A stretch of 64,000 nt of DNA from an uncultured Armatimonadota bacterium (GCA_903833215.1 CAILEM010000153.1:62001-126000), one strand, 5' to 3'. Positions 15,887-23,792 are shown, counted from the stretch's first letter. Program-made: numbers and translations. Notes: generated from the letters alone by a model not told the origin.

Positions 15887-17032
15887 CTAGCGTTTTCGAG
15901 TGGATGAGTGAAATGAAGAATGAAAGTGTGTTGGCGGTGCTGTCGTACCGCGAACAAGTAGTGGCGCATCGAGAAGGATATGGCGGAACGCATCCACCGT
16001 GCCAAGGCCCATTCGTTGATAGACCAGTTCGGCGGCTAACCGTCCGATTCTCTCGAAATCCTGAAGTGAGGTCGTGAGGTGTCCGCCTCCGGGCACCCAG
16101 CGTAAAAGTCCGTCAAATCCTATGACAGACATCTGATTAGGAATGGCAATATTGCGCTCGCGAAGTGCGTCGCAAACCTGTAGGGCAATGTGATCGTTGA
16201 CCGCAAAGATTGCAGTGGGAGGAACGTCCATGGAAAGCAGCTGATCCAGCAATGAATCGACCCCTTCTGGACCATCTTCTTGATCCCGGATAATGTACTC
16301 CGGTCGGAAAGGAATTCCGGCTTCCCGCAAGGCACGGCTGTAACCGGATTCACGCTCCCGAACACTGGAAACCGGCTCAATATTGCTCAACAGAGCGATT
16401 TGCCGATGTCCCAATTCTATAAGATGCTGCACAGCTCGCTGAGCTGCACCTTCGTTATGAGTCCCAACAAAGTCAGCACAAAACTCTGTGGGTGGTTGGC
16501 GGTCAACAAAAACGATTGGAATGTGTGACTCGCGTACAGATCGCAATGCAGGAAGATTTCGCTCCCCACCCAGATACCAAATGATTAAACCAGCCACCTG
16601 AGGGTCTTGGTGCGACTCCATTAAGAACTTGGATTCAGACTCAAAGATCGAGTCCCAGTCTCCATCGCCAGCGTTCGCGACAACCAAATTGAAATCGTTG
16701 CCGATATCTGCGCTTTGAATCCCTTTGAGAATGGATGCCGCCGCGTAGTCTCCGGTATTTGGCCAAAGCCAAATCGCTATATTGGACTTACCGCTAACCA
16801 ACGACCTGGCTTGTCGTTTGCGTAACACGACAGTCGGTCGACATCGCGGCTTAACCTCAAGATAATCCTGTAATGCCAACTCACTGATGGCAGCGCGAAT
16901 CACGCCTCTACTTGCTCCAAATTCAATGGACAGCTCCCGCTCACTTGGAAGCGGCTGGCCGGGACGCAATCTGCCGTCCTGAATGCGTTCAACCAGTTGG
17001 GCAGCAATAGCTGTAGTAAGTGGTGACTTCAT
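15887..17032 (-). CDS. GntR-type DNA-binding domain fused to LacI-type sensor domain (A)
   Basis: A regulator of 381 residues. The N-terminal winged helix (about residues 1-70) is GntR-like: LRPGQPLPSERELSIEFGASRGVIRAAI. The rest is a periplasmic-binding-protein-like sensor (LPSERE linker, then IPIVFVDRQPP, HLIELGHRQIALLS, PPTAIFAVNDHIALQVCDAL, MSVIGFDG), as in AraR-type regulators, which usually sense sugars. The ATG at 17032 is chosen; upstream in-frame residues are hydrophobic and not part of the family. It is the first gene of the pseudopilin/halogenase operon, and an analogous regulator precedes the second pseudopilin at 38.2 kb. Confidence 0.9.
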   Translation of the reverse strand: MKSPLTTAIAAQLVERIQDGRLRPGQPLPSERELSIEFGASRGVIRAAISELALQDYLEVKPRCRPTVVLRKRQARSLVSGKSNIAIWLWPNTGDYAAASILKGIQSADIGNDFNLVVANAGDGDWDSIFESESKFLMESHQDPQVAGLIIWYLGGERNLPALRSVRESHIPIVFVDRQPPTEFCADFVGTHNEGAAQRAVQHLIELGHRQIALLSNIEPVSSVRERESGYSRALREAGIPFRPEYIIRDQEDGPEGVDSLLDQLLSMDVPPTAIFAVNDHIALQVCDALRERNIAIPNQMSVIGFDGLLRWVPGGGHLTTSLQDFERIGRLAAELVYQRMGLGTVDAFRHILLDAPLLVRGTTAPPTHFHSSFHSSTRKR

Positions 17033-17653
17033 GGAAGAACGAGGGGCTGTTGCCAAATAGAGACCACAAGAGACCAAGAAGGGCTTATGGAGATGACAAT
17101 ATAACAGAGAAAATCCGAAAATGTACTTTTTTTTTCTGATTCCGGCGAGAATTATTCTTCGGATTACCACTAACAAATCACGAGCGGACCAAAAGGAGCC
17201 AAACCATGCTAATGTCCCTGTATTTTCACTGGCTCCTGCCCCACTTGCCACTGAATATTTCTATACTTCCTAAATCTTTCCAATCAACTAAGGGATGAAA
17301 CGTCCTTGCATTCGTTTGTGTTGACCACCAAAATGAAAGCAATGGCCCGGTACAGCCAAACGCCACACCTCTCTGAGTTTCCCTTGCTGTTTCAAATCGT
17401 GTACGTAGGAGACCGTCTCAGACCACCTTCTGGACCAACGACATGGCAATCAGAACTCAGTGGAATACCCATTCAAGGGTTTTGATGCAGCGTATAGGGC
17501 CAAACTGATCCACAGCTTTGTCTTGGTAGCCGTAATGGCTAACTTTGGATACTTCTATTCACGGCCTTTGTGCTTACAGGGTGTGTCCGGCTTTTGGGAT
17601 CAAGGCGATATGCCTCGCAATGCCCCAATCTGTTGTGGCTTTGAGAGCCGGGA
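17033..17653. other. Intergenic region, 621 bp
   Basis: Lies between the regulator start and the CoA-transferase stop. It must contain the promoter of the halogenase operon; an AT-rich stretch with a run of T (17126-17135) lies about 95 nt upstream of the regulator ATG. A short near-palindrome, GGAGACCGTCTC, is at about 17409. Weak plus-strand frames exist (from 17460), but they run into the opposite-strand CoA-transferase and resemble nothing known. No gene is supported. Confidence 0.5.
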
Positions 17654-19006
17654 TTATTGCCACGAAGGCAACGAAGAGCCTAGGTTGCACGCAGGGAAAT
17701 CCCAGTACATCGGCGCCCCCTCGATTCGAACGGGTGGCTTCAGGCGTCGGGCTTTGCCCCACGTCGTTTCCTCGATAGTGGGCGACAAGTCTTCAGCATT
17801 CTCAGGATTGAGGGCAAGCACTTCCGCCTCACTCTGCCGGCTAATGAGTTCATTCGCCGTTCTCGCCAACGACAGGCGAGCATTCGTCCCGACTCCACGA
17901 ACGAGGCGAGCGGTAAGCGCTCGGATCGTGGTAGCCGCAAGCAGATATCCCGTCGAATGATCAAGTGCCTGGGCTGGAAGCGGAACCGGCTTTGCGGAAC
18001 CCTTCCACTTCATTCCCGCGTCGGCGATGCCGGTGCTCATTTGGACCAGGCTGTCGAACCCTCTTCGAGCAGCTAACGGGCCCGTCCATCCATAGGCGCA
18101 CAAGGTTACGTCAATGATGTTCGGAGCAATGTTGCGCCGCGTGTCAGCATCGTAGCCTAAGCCGTCGAGCGCACCCGGCCTGTAGCCGTGAAGGATGACA
18201 TCGGCTTGCGAAAGAACAACCTCAAAAGTGGTTCGATCTTCTAGCTTCCGAAGATCCAGCCGCGCACACTTCTTGCCCAACGTGACGTCCGGCACCACCC
18301 CTGGCTCATCCCAATCTGGAGGGTCGACTCGCAAGACTTCGGCACCGTAACCAGCAAGGAAACGGGTGGCAACGGGGCCGGCGAGCACGCGAGTCAGGTC
18401 GAGAACCTTGATTCCAGCAAGGGGGCGTTCTGCCTTTGGAATCCAGTTGCCTGCGGAACAGCGCCCGACCTCGCTGATGTCGACCAATTTCTCCATAGCC
18501 AATGCGATGCCTTGCGGATGTTGCTTCCACTCGTCAATCGTTCGCATCTCCGCGGCACAACCGCCCGCCGCGACCACGGCCATTTCCAAGTCTTGTTTTG
18601 TCCATCTTTCTACAGCTTCCGCGACAATTTCCTTCCCTCCATTGACTCCGAGAACCTTCTCAACTGCCTTGCGGTGATGAGGAGCGTTGGTGTGGAGGCG
18701 TATCCAACCATCAGAGGCTAAGTAGTCCCCAGCGATGGCATCCCATGGCGCAGGAACGGCCCAGTTCATCGGCCGAATCGAAGATTGGAACCAGAAGGAA
18801 GCCAACCGTCGGTCGACATTGATCTCGGGCGCAATACGAATTGTGTGTTCCAGGAGTTCGGAAATGGAAAGGGCGGCTACAGCAACCGATGATGCTGCCA
18901 AATCGGTGACCGGAAATGCGGACTCCAATGCTCCAGAGCCACTGATGGTCAGTTTGCCCAAGTCCGCGTCATCACCACCGAGGGCCAACCAAAGCTCTTT
19001 CAACAT
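17654..19006 (-). CDS. Family III (CaiB/BaiF-type) CoA-transferase
   Basis: 450 residues. It has the CaiB/BaiF fold features RPLAGIKVLDLTRVLAGPVATRFLAGYGAEVLRVDPP and LGKKCARLDLRKLEDR, a VLHGYRPGAL-like stretch, and YGWTGPLAARRGFDSLVQMSTGIA. It would move CoA between a CoA thioester and an acid without a covalent Glu-CoA of the family I type. The long N-terminal part (DYLASDGWIRLHTNAPHHR...AAGGCAAEMRT) is a second, rearranged CoA-transferase-like segment seen in a subset of the family. The start codon overlaps the end of a short open stretch upstream. Probably co-transcribed with the CrtA-like gene; pathway unknown. Confidence 0.88.
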   Translation of the reverse strand: MLKELWLALGGDDADLGKLTISGSGALESAFPVTDLAASSVAVAALSISELLEHTIRIAPEINVDRRLASFWFQSSIRPMNWAVPAPWDAIAGDYLASDGWIRLHTNAPHHRKAVEKVLGVNGGKEIVAEAVERWTKQDLEMAVVAAGGCAAEMRTIDEWKQHPQGIALAMEKLVDISEVGRCSAGNWIPKAERPLAGIKVLDLTRVLAGPVATRFLAGYGAEVLRVDPPDWDEPGVVPDVTLGKKCARLDLRKLEDRTTFEVVLSQADVILHGYRPGALDGLGYDADTRRNIAPNIIDVTLCAYGWTGPLAARRGFDSLVQMSTGIADAGMKWKGSAKPVPLPAQALDHSTGYLLAATTIRALTARLVRGVGTNARLSLARTANELISRQSEAEVLALNPENAEDLSPTIEETTWGKARRLKPPVRIEGAPMYWDFPACNLGSSLPSWQ

Positions 19007-19155
19007 ACTGGGAATTCTCCCCTATCCAATGAAATGCAAGTGCCGATCAGGCTGTTTGTTGGAATGATATAGACGAAGTAGCCGAACTCTTCCAAATTGG
19101 CTTGAATGTCCTTGAGCAACAACAGAGTATCGTCCGTGTCTTCGATGTCGCTCTG
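19000..19155 (-). pseudogene. Short coding-like stretch after the CrtA-like stop, no clear start
   Basis: In the same frame as the CrtA-like gene, directly after its TGA (19156-19158), about 50 sense codons follow. They read QSDIEDTDDTLLLLKDIQ, then ANLEEFGYFVYIIPTNSLIG, and end at a TGA that overlaps the CoA-transferase ATG. The composition and the tight overlap look like real coding sequence, but no ATG lies at its beginning. It may be the 3' remnant of a lost gene, a gene using a TTG start, or the tail of an interrupted longer gene. The protein is not recognised. Confidence 0.3.
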
Positions 19156-19860
19156 TCACCCAAACGGCTCGGAGCCGTGCCATAGGCCCTGACTTCGCTC
19201 GACCACGTAGCGGGTAAAGGACGTGCGGTCGGCGAATCCTCCTGCTTTCTGGCGTAAGAGGAGGTCCTTGTGGACGCCGGGACCATAGGCAAAATCACGT
19301 ACTGCGGAGAAGTCTCTCCAGAGAGTGACAGTGAAACCATCCGCATCGTCCTGGAGAAAACTCTGCTGGGAGTGTAACCCTGGCATGCCTGTCATGCTCG
19401 TGCGAACTGCGGTAACACCGGTGCCGAACTCGACTGCCCGCTCCATCCATTCGCCCTCCTTGATGAAGCCAGCCGTCGTGATAACGACAAGCGGCCCCGC
19501 CGGCACTGCTTCAGTGGGACAATCGAAGATCAAGCCTGGGTTTGCCCGGTTAAGGAAGTCGACATCGCCGACGTGGCGGACAGGTCGAAGCAGTGCACTC
19601 CATACTTCCCTGGCGTCTCCCAGCCAAGTCAGAATCTGCTCCCGATGCTCGTAGTAGGCCTCAGCAGACTCTTTGTCCTTGTGCAAGGCGATGGCGCAAA
19701 ACTTGTAGGCAGCCCTTGATTTGCCGGTGGTCCCCGCTGCCCGGGTATCTGAAGCGACAGCAGCAAACAGCGGGTTATGGCAGCCGTTTGTAAGCGGTCC
19801 AGCTTCCCGCAGACTATCGAACCGCGCCATGGCGAGAGTAATGTAGGCCGCCTTTTGCAA
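19156..19860 (-). CDS. CrtA-like (spheroidene monooxygenase-like) protein
   Basis: 234 residues. The C-terminal half resembles the CrtA/antibiotic-monooxygenase-like family: a central VWSALLRPVRHVGDVDFLN strand, VVITTAGF, then FTVTLWRDFSAVRDFAYG followed by GVHKDLLLRQKAGGFADRTS and FTRYVVERSQGLWHG. CrtA oxygenates carotenoid ends, but many distant homologues have no known substrate. No carotenoid genes lie nearby, so only the fold is claimed. It runs 150 nt upstream of the CoA-transferase on the same strand. The start is ATG 19860 or 19830. It lies just outside the left repeat of the integrated island. Confidence 0.55.
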   Translation of the reverse strand: MQKAAYITLAMARFDSLREAGPLTNGCHNPLFAAVASDTRAAGTTGKSRAAYKFCAIALHKDKESAEAYYEHREQILTWLGDAREVWSALLRPVRHVGDVDFLNRANPGLIFDCPTEAVPAGPLVVITTAGFIKEGEWMERAVEFGTGVTAVRTSMTGMPGLHSQQSFLQDDADGFTVTLWRDFSAVRDFAYGPGVHKDLLLRQKAGGFADRTSFTRYVVERSQGLWHGSEPFG

Positions 19861-19930
19861 AGTGCACGAAGTGTATCAGAACACCCAAAATTAGGGAGCA
19901 AAATTGGCTCGCTCATCAGACCATACCTTT

Positions 19931-19950
19931 CAAAACGGATCGGTCATGAA
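19931..19950 (+). repeat. att-like direct repeat, copy A (left outer)
   Basis: CAAAACGGATCGGTCATGAA. It differs at one base from the copy that forms the 3' end of the GNAT gene at 27932. It has the same orientation as copies B and C and lies in non-coding DNA. Confidence 0.65.
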
Positions 19951-20057
19951 GTTTGGAACCTCGACTCTTTGGTTCAAAGCTTCCTCACGTTGTCCCGCCT
20001 TGAAACCAGCTCGGCACCTCTTACGAATAGGTACGCAGAGAGGACTAGAATCTCTGA

Positions 20058-20092
20058 GTTATTAACGAATATCCAAGTTATCCGTTAATAAC
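20058..20092. promoter_or_regulatory. Inverted repeat downstream of fic
   Basis: GTTATTAACG (20058-20067) and CGTTAATAAC (20083-20092) form a perfect 10-bp inverted repeat with a 15-bp spacer. The same half-site and the same spacer occur upstream of fic at 21389-21420. This is a probable protein binding site (two half-sites about two and a half helical turns apart), or a module end. Confidence 0.6.
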
Positions 20093-20148
20093 GGCGGCAA
20101 TTGGACGAATCAACTAACGGCAGGTAGCTATTAAGACACGGGTCGATA

Positions 20149-21354
20149 CTACCGCCCCATCGTCTCTTCAACTAATTCCGGTGCGACGTCCGCTGCGTTG
20201 ACTTCAGAATCGTCAAACATTCGGAAATATCTTTCGTGAAGAAACACCCGATTCCGTGCTTTGCCAGATATTTCTTTGAGGATTTCAAGCCGGACCATTT
20301 GAGTCACCATACGGCTCGCTGCCGGAAATTCTTTATTTGCCATCTGTTGAACAAGGGCTATCGTTACGAACGGATGCTGAAACAACTGCTCATAGAGCTG
20401 TAGCGCTTCAGACGTAGTGCGGCCGAAGCTTATCCTGATCTGTTCCCTCTGTTCCTCCCTAAGCGCAACAATGCGTCGTGCTGTGGTTGCCGCTTCATCG
20501 GCAACAGCCGCAACTCCACGCAGGAAGAATTTCAGCCAACCCTCCCAGTCTCCTTTTTCCCGGACTGCCTGAAGCCGGTCGTAATATTCCAGGCGGTTCA
20601 GCTTGAAGTAGTGAGACAGATAAAGAAGAGGCCGAGCAAGAACTCTTTGTTCACAGAGAAAAAACGTGATCAAGAGGCGGCCAACTCGGCCGTTTCCGTC
20701 CAAAAATGGGTGAATCGTCTCAAATTGGGCATGCGCCAAACCAGCTTTGATCATGATTGGTGCCGGCCGATCATCATGGAGATACTGCTCCCACCCTGCC
20801 AACGCGTCCTTCATATCGGCAGGCGCGGGAGGTACAAATCGAGCCGTGGTCAGACTGCAGCCCTGGGGTCCAATCCAGTTTTGACTGCGTCGGAACTCAC
20901 CAGGATCCCTTTCTTGTCCTCTTGTCCCCTCCATGAGTCGGGCGTGGATCTCACACACCAACCTCAAAGACAAAGGCAGTGATTTGAGACGCTCGATTCC
21001 ATAGTTAAGTGCTTCGACGTAGTTCACGACCTCAGCAACGTCGGATGGCCTGCGAGGGTCAAGTACCTTCGCCTCAAGTTCCAAGACGTCAGCAAGCGAG
21101 GCTTGAGTTCCTTCGATCTGTGAACTAAGGACAGCCTCTTTGCGGACGTACATCATCACAAAAAGGTCTGGATTTGGAAGTGCTTCTGTTGAACCGTCAA
21201 GCCGTCCGAGAGCACGGTCCGCCCTCGAAAGTAGATCCAGCAACTCATCGTCAAAGGTAACGGGAGGAATCGGAGGCAGTGAGTTCGGCACAAAGGCGCT
21301 ATAGCCAGTGGGCTGCCGGATATACACTCCCGCTCGGTTCGAAGTCTGTCGCAT
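20149..21354 (-). CDS. Fic family protein (class II, self-inhibited AMP-transferase) with C-terminal winged helix
   Basis: 401 residues. The Fic core contains the active-site motif HPFLDGNGRVGR (215-226), which binds ATP and transfers AMP (or another phosphate-containing group) to a target hydroxyl. The N-terminal inhibitory helix motif SSQIEG (77-82; [ST]xxxE[GN]) marks a class II, self-inhibited enzyme. The C-terminal 90 residues (EALQLYEQLFQHPFVTIALV...SRMVTQMVRLEILKEISGKARN) look like a winged helix that could bind DNA. A matching pair of inverted repeats flanks the gene. It is not paired with a FicA-type antitoxin. It lies on the integrated island; the target is unknown. Confidence 0.93.
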   Translation of the reverse strand: MRQTSNRAGVYIRQPTGYSAFVPNSLPPIPPVTFDDELLDLLSRADRALGRLDGSTEALPNPDLFVMMYVRKEAVLSSQIEGTQASLADVLELEAKVLDPRRPSDVAEVVNYVEALNYGIERLKSLPLSLRLVCEIHARLMEGTRGQERDPGEFRRSQNWIGPQGCSLTTARFVPPAPADMKDALAGWEQYLHDDRPAPIMIKAGLAHAQFETIHPFLDGNGRVGRLLITFFLCEQRVLARPLLYLSHYFKLNRLEYYDRLQAVREKGDWEGWLKFFLRGVAAVADEAATTARRIVALREEQREQIRISFGRTTSEALQLYEQLFQHPFVTIALVQQMANKEFPAASRMVTQMVRLEILKEISGKARNRVFLHERYFRMFDDSEVNAADVAPELVEETMGR

Positions 21355-21359
21355 CCTGA

Positions 21360-21420
21360 CGTTAATTATGACGACAAGAAATCGTCACTATTAACGGAAA
21401 GGAGTCTTTCGCGTTAATAA
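21360..21420. promoter_or_regulatory. fic promoter/operator region
   Basis: TATTAACG (21389-21396) and CGTTAATA (21412-21419) form an inverted repeat with a 15-bp spacer, 35-66 nt upstream of the fic ATG. A further single half-site, CGTTAAT, lies at 21360-21366 just before the start codon. The identical architecture is found downstream of the gene at 20058. Autoregulation through the C-terminal winged helix is inference. Confidence 0.6.
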
Positions 21421-21450
21421 CTATTACAAATCCGACCAGAACTTTGCTAT

Positions 21451-21470
21451 CAGAACTGATCGGTCATGAA
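21451..21470 (+). repeat. att-like direct repeat, copy B (internal)
   Basis: CAGAACTGATCGGTCATGAA. Together with the preceding CTAT it matches copy C over 24 bp with one mismatch. It marks the junction between the fic module and the integrase-bearing element. Confidence 0.75.
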
Positions 21471-21657
21471 GTCTCAGGCTCAAAATGCCAGGTTCAAGGG
21501 CAAACGCCGGATTCAAACTTCCCCCACGGGCCCCCACAAAAGCCCGTCCGACCCTCCCCAATATCCCCGTTTTTTACCCCGTGCCGACAGCAGGATCGGT
21601 AGGCTCGGTGCAGCAGTCTATGACCGCTAAACTTTGTTCGAGTGGGAAGTCTCGCGA

Positions 21658-22131
21658 CTAAGTGGCCGCGACGGCAGGCATTAAATCGTTTTCCTCTTCG
21701 ATCCGTAGCATGCGGATGTCTTTTACCGACGGGGCAAACCAAGGAAAGGTGGTCCTCAAATCGATAGCTGCCATGACGCAAGTCACGGCGTTGACGGCGG
21801 GACCGCCAAAATACACGCTCCCCTGTTGCCAAGTGAAGCCGTGAACGTCAATAAGCCTTTTTCTGATGTCGCCGTACGCGTTGTTATAAGAAGGCGTCGG
21901 ATACAACGTTTGAAGAATTTGCGTATCGAGATCGAAAGCAATGGCGTACATGGTTCTTTTTCCAATTGAAGGGGGTCGCCGCATCTCGTCCAATTCAGGG
22001 GAGATCCGTACTCCAGATATTAGCCGGTCAAATTGATCCAGTGCTATAGCATCAGCCTCGATTTGGCAACTCTCAGCAATATTGCTGAGTGCCGCAGGCA
22101 CTTGGATTGATTTCGCCTTCGTTACCGCCAT
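21658..22131 (-). CDS. VapD-family endoribonuclease with N-terminal extension
   Basis: 157 residues. From Met61 on, the protein is a full VapD: MYAIAFDLDTQIL, SYNNAYGDIRKRL, HGFTWQQGSVYFGG, VNAVTCVMAAIDL, FPWFAPSVKDIRMLRIEEENDL. This Cas2-like ferredoxin fold is known in some members as an mRNA-cleaving toxin; Asp residues in AFDLD are expected at the active site. The 60 residues before it (MAVTKAKSIQVPAALSNIAE...SPELDEMRRPPSIGKRT) are not part of VapD. They may be a fused or read-through antitoxin-like segment. An alternative start at ATG 21951 would give the normal-length protein. It is carried by the integrative element. Confidence 0.88.
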   Translation of the reverse strand: MAVTKAKSIQVPAALSNIAESCQIEADAIALDQFDRLISGVRISPELDEMRRPPSIGKRTMYAIAFDLDTQILQTLYPTPSYNNAYGDIRKRLIDVHGFTWQQGSVYFGGPAVNAVTCVMAAIDLRTTFPWFAPSVKDIRMLRIEEENDLMPAVAAT

Positions 22132-22857
22132 TGCTCACCTCTCAAATCTTGCCTTGATTATTGGTAAGACGTCGTCTGGAAGGAATACGTTTCGCCGCTA
22201 CCTATTGGAAGCATTGAGGCCTCCGTTGATCTGGTCATGACGATAGGTTCGGCCAGCCAAGCTCGGCAATGGCGATGGAGACCCCACGCGAGCCGAACGG
22301 AGGCCATGGAAGGCCGAAGTGAGAGCGTCGCGAACGATACGAGCGCACCGAGTCCTCAGACTTTAGCCCTTCAGGGCGACCGTGAGCGAAGCGAACACCA
22401 TACCCGTCTCGGTAGGACAGGACGTCCGGCGCGAGAGAGTGAGCGGTGCCATGGATGGCACGGGGGAGGGTCCACCGGAGGTGGAGGGGGCGACTCATCT
22501 ACGGACCTCTCGAACAACGAGCGCGAAGCGCAAACTAAGCCCCCTTAGATACTGCGTGAGCACACGACGTGCGAACTCCTTTTAATAGTGTGCCTGTCGC
22601 CTACCGACTAACTCTCGGATTAGGTCGAGCACCCCAAACGGATGATGAATCCCGCCCGGAGGGTGGGTGAAGATTCCGCGTTTTTGCCTTCCAAAAGGTT
22701 CCCGCTTATGGATGTGGACCGTCGAGCGATAACCGCACTAACGGCATTTATAAAAGCCTTAAATGGGACTCGTGCCGTAAGATCTTGCTTAGGGTGGAGA
22801 CCATGACTCACGGATACTGCCCTGATCGGGAGACGCTCCCTCGGGCATATTTTAGCC
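22132..22857. other. Non-coding tract with GC-rich, strongly foldable segment (about 22240-22560)
   Basis: No convincing gene. A plus-strand frame of 103 codons covers the GC-rich part, but it is low-complexity (Gly, Arg, Ser, Glu). The segment holds nested stems: GTGCCAT/ATGGCAC (22446-22461), CCACC/GGTGG (22472-22484), GGGGGC (22486-22491) pairing with GCCCCC (22539-22544), and GCGC-GAA-GCGC (22521-22531). This may be a structured RNA. A second hairpin, GGGAG-ACG-CTCCC, precedes the gene at 22858. Confidence 0.35.
22743..22758. repeat. TTTATAAA-centred palindromic repeat (copy 1)
   Basis: GGCATTTATAAAAGCC. Identical over 16 bp to the copy at 24286. It lies 100 nt upstream of the gene at 22858. 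Related copies: 23643-23656, 23710, 24206-24219, 25958-25973, 26037. Confidence 0.65.
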
Positions 22858-23247
22858 ATGAAAGAACTCACCATAAAACAAATTCTTAGTAACCCATCGA
22901 TGGTGATGGTTTTCGATGCAGAAAACGAACGTACAGAGTTCGCTTTCTGTTGCCAGGTTTGCGAGAAGCCCATAACTGACCGCGATCTTGGAATGGTCGT
23001 GGCATACAGCCCTACTCAGGGCAGATCACCAATAGTAGAACATCAACCTGGCATCGTTGTCCACAAAGAGAACTGCAACCAAGGTGTCGAACTCGTCTTC
23101 GGACTATGGCAGACAGGGCCGTGGGTATCTCTAGATGGTTTTTGCTTTGAGGCTCTGTCTTACGCCGGAGTAAGTATGGAGATTCAGGGATCTCACCGAA
23201 TTGTCCACGCTCCGGCCTTTGAACTAGACGAAGACGGCCTTTGGTGA
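22858..23247 (+). CDS. Hypothetical protein of the integrative element
   Basis: 129 residues, beginning MKELTIKQILSNPSMVMVFD and ending APAFELDEDGLW. No known family. A CxxC (CCQVCEKPITDRDLG) followed later by His-x4-Cys (HKENCNQG) could form a single zinc site. Cytoplasmic, mildly acidic. No clear Shine-Dalgarno precedes the ATG. A palindromic repeat of the GACAGAA family lies 17 nt after its stop. Function unknown. Confidence 0.5.
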   Translation: MKELTIKQILSNPSMVMVFDAENERTEFAFCCQVCEKPITDRDLGMVVAYSPTQGRSPIVEHQPGIVVHKENCNQGVELVFGLWQTGPWVSLDGFCFEALSYAGVSMEIQGSHRIVHAPAFELDEDGLW

Positions 23248-23263
23248 GTCGCTAAACCATAGC

Positions 23264-23279
23264 GACAGAAAATCCTGTC
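23264..23279. repeat. GACAGAA palindromic repeat, copy 1
   Basis: GACAGAAAATCCTGTC, one base off the consensus arms GACAGAA/TTCTGTC. It begins 17 nt after the stop of the gene ending at 23247. Confidence 0.65.
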
Positions 23280-23400
23280 GGCATTCACGGGTGGTCACCA
23301 AGTACCACCCATGCCAGTTGGATACCGTAGCACCACGCAAAAGGTAGACCTAAATTTCACTATTGGAACTTACTCGTATATTTACCTGAGCATCTTGCCC

Positions 23401-23416
23401 GACAGAAAATTCTGTC
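23401..23416. repeat. GACAGAA palindromic repeat, copy 2
   Basis: GACAGAAAATTCTGTC, consensus copy with AA spacer, in non-coding DNA. Confidence 0.75.
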
Positions 23417-23709
23417 GCGGACATAAGGGTATTGGCAATGCACCCAACGGTGAGTATTCAATCAGGACCTACGACAATCGTATTGATCGTTAGGGCCGGT
23501 ATCAAGACATGTTCCTCCTCGAAGCAGATCCCTTACCCCTCGTCTTTACCGCGACTTACTGTGCGTTAGGACTCGGCAAACTGCTTCGAACGGTAGGCGC
23601 ATTGATGAACCAGCCTCACCAATGGAAGATGAGCCCGAAATTCTTTTATAAATGGCGATCTACTCCGTTCTGTGTCAGAAACCGCAAGACACAGCCGATA
23701 GCTTGCTAA

Positions 23710-23725
23710 GGCCATTATAAAAGCC
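23710..23725. repeat. TTTATAAA-centred palindromic repeat (copy 3)
   Basis: GGCCATTATAAAAGCC, 52 nt before a GACAGAA palindrome. A partial copy (TCTTTTATAAATGGC) lies at about 23643. Confidence 0.55.
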
Positions 23726-23776
23726 TTGAGGGGCAACTCTCGGGTGATCCGACCGGCTGAAAGCGGTGACTAACCC

Positions 23777-23792
23777 GACAGAATTTTCTGTC
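23777..23792. repeat. GACAGAA palindromic repeat, copy 3 (extended)
   Basis: GACAGAATTTTCTGTC with TT spacer. Here the arms extend five more bases on each side (AACCC / GGGTT), giving a 26-bp inverted repeat, the strongest of the set. Confidence 0.75.

Larger units (their letters stand above)
19931..21470. mobile_element. Candidate cis-mobilisable module carrying fic
   Basis: The stretch between att-like copies A and B is about 1.5 kb. It contains one gene, fic, flanked by matching inverted repeats, and no recombinase of its own. It has the form of a cis-mobilisable passenger integrated at the same site as the neighbouring integrase-bearing element. This rests on the repeats and gene order; excision has not been seen. 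Confidence 0.5.

Noticed and set aside
17460-17960. 166-codon plus-strand frame
   Set aside because: Most of it overlaps the well-supported CoA-transferase on the opposite strand, and the product resembles nothing.
19156-19158. TGA read as selenocysteine, extending the CrtA-like protein
   Set aside because: No hairpin resembling a SECIS is seen just after it, and no family precedent; a remnant is simpler.
22237-22548. 103-codon plus-strand frame, Gly/Arg/Ser-rich
   Set aside because: Low complexity, no conserved pattern, and the DNA is dominated by stems; treated as non-coding.
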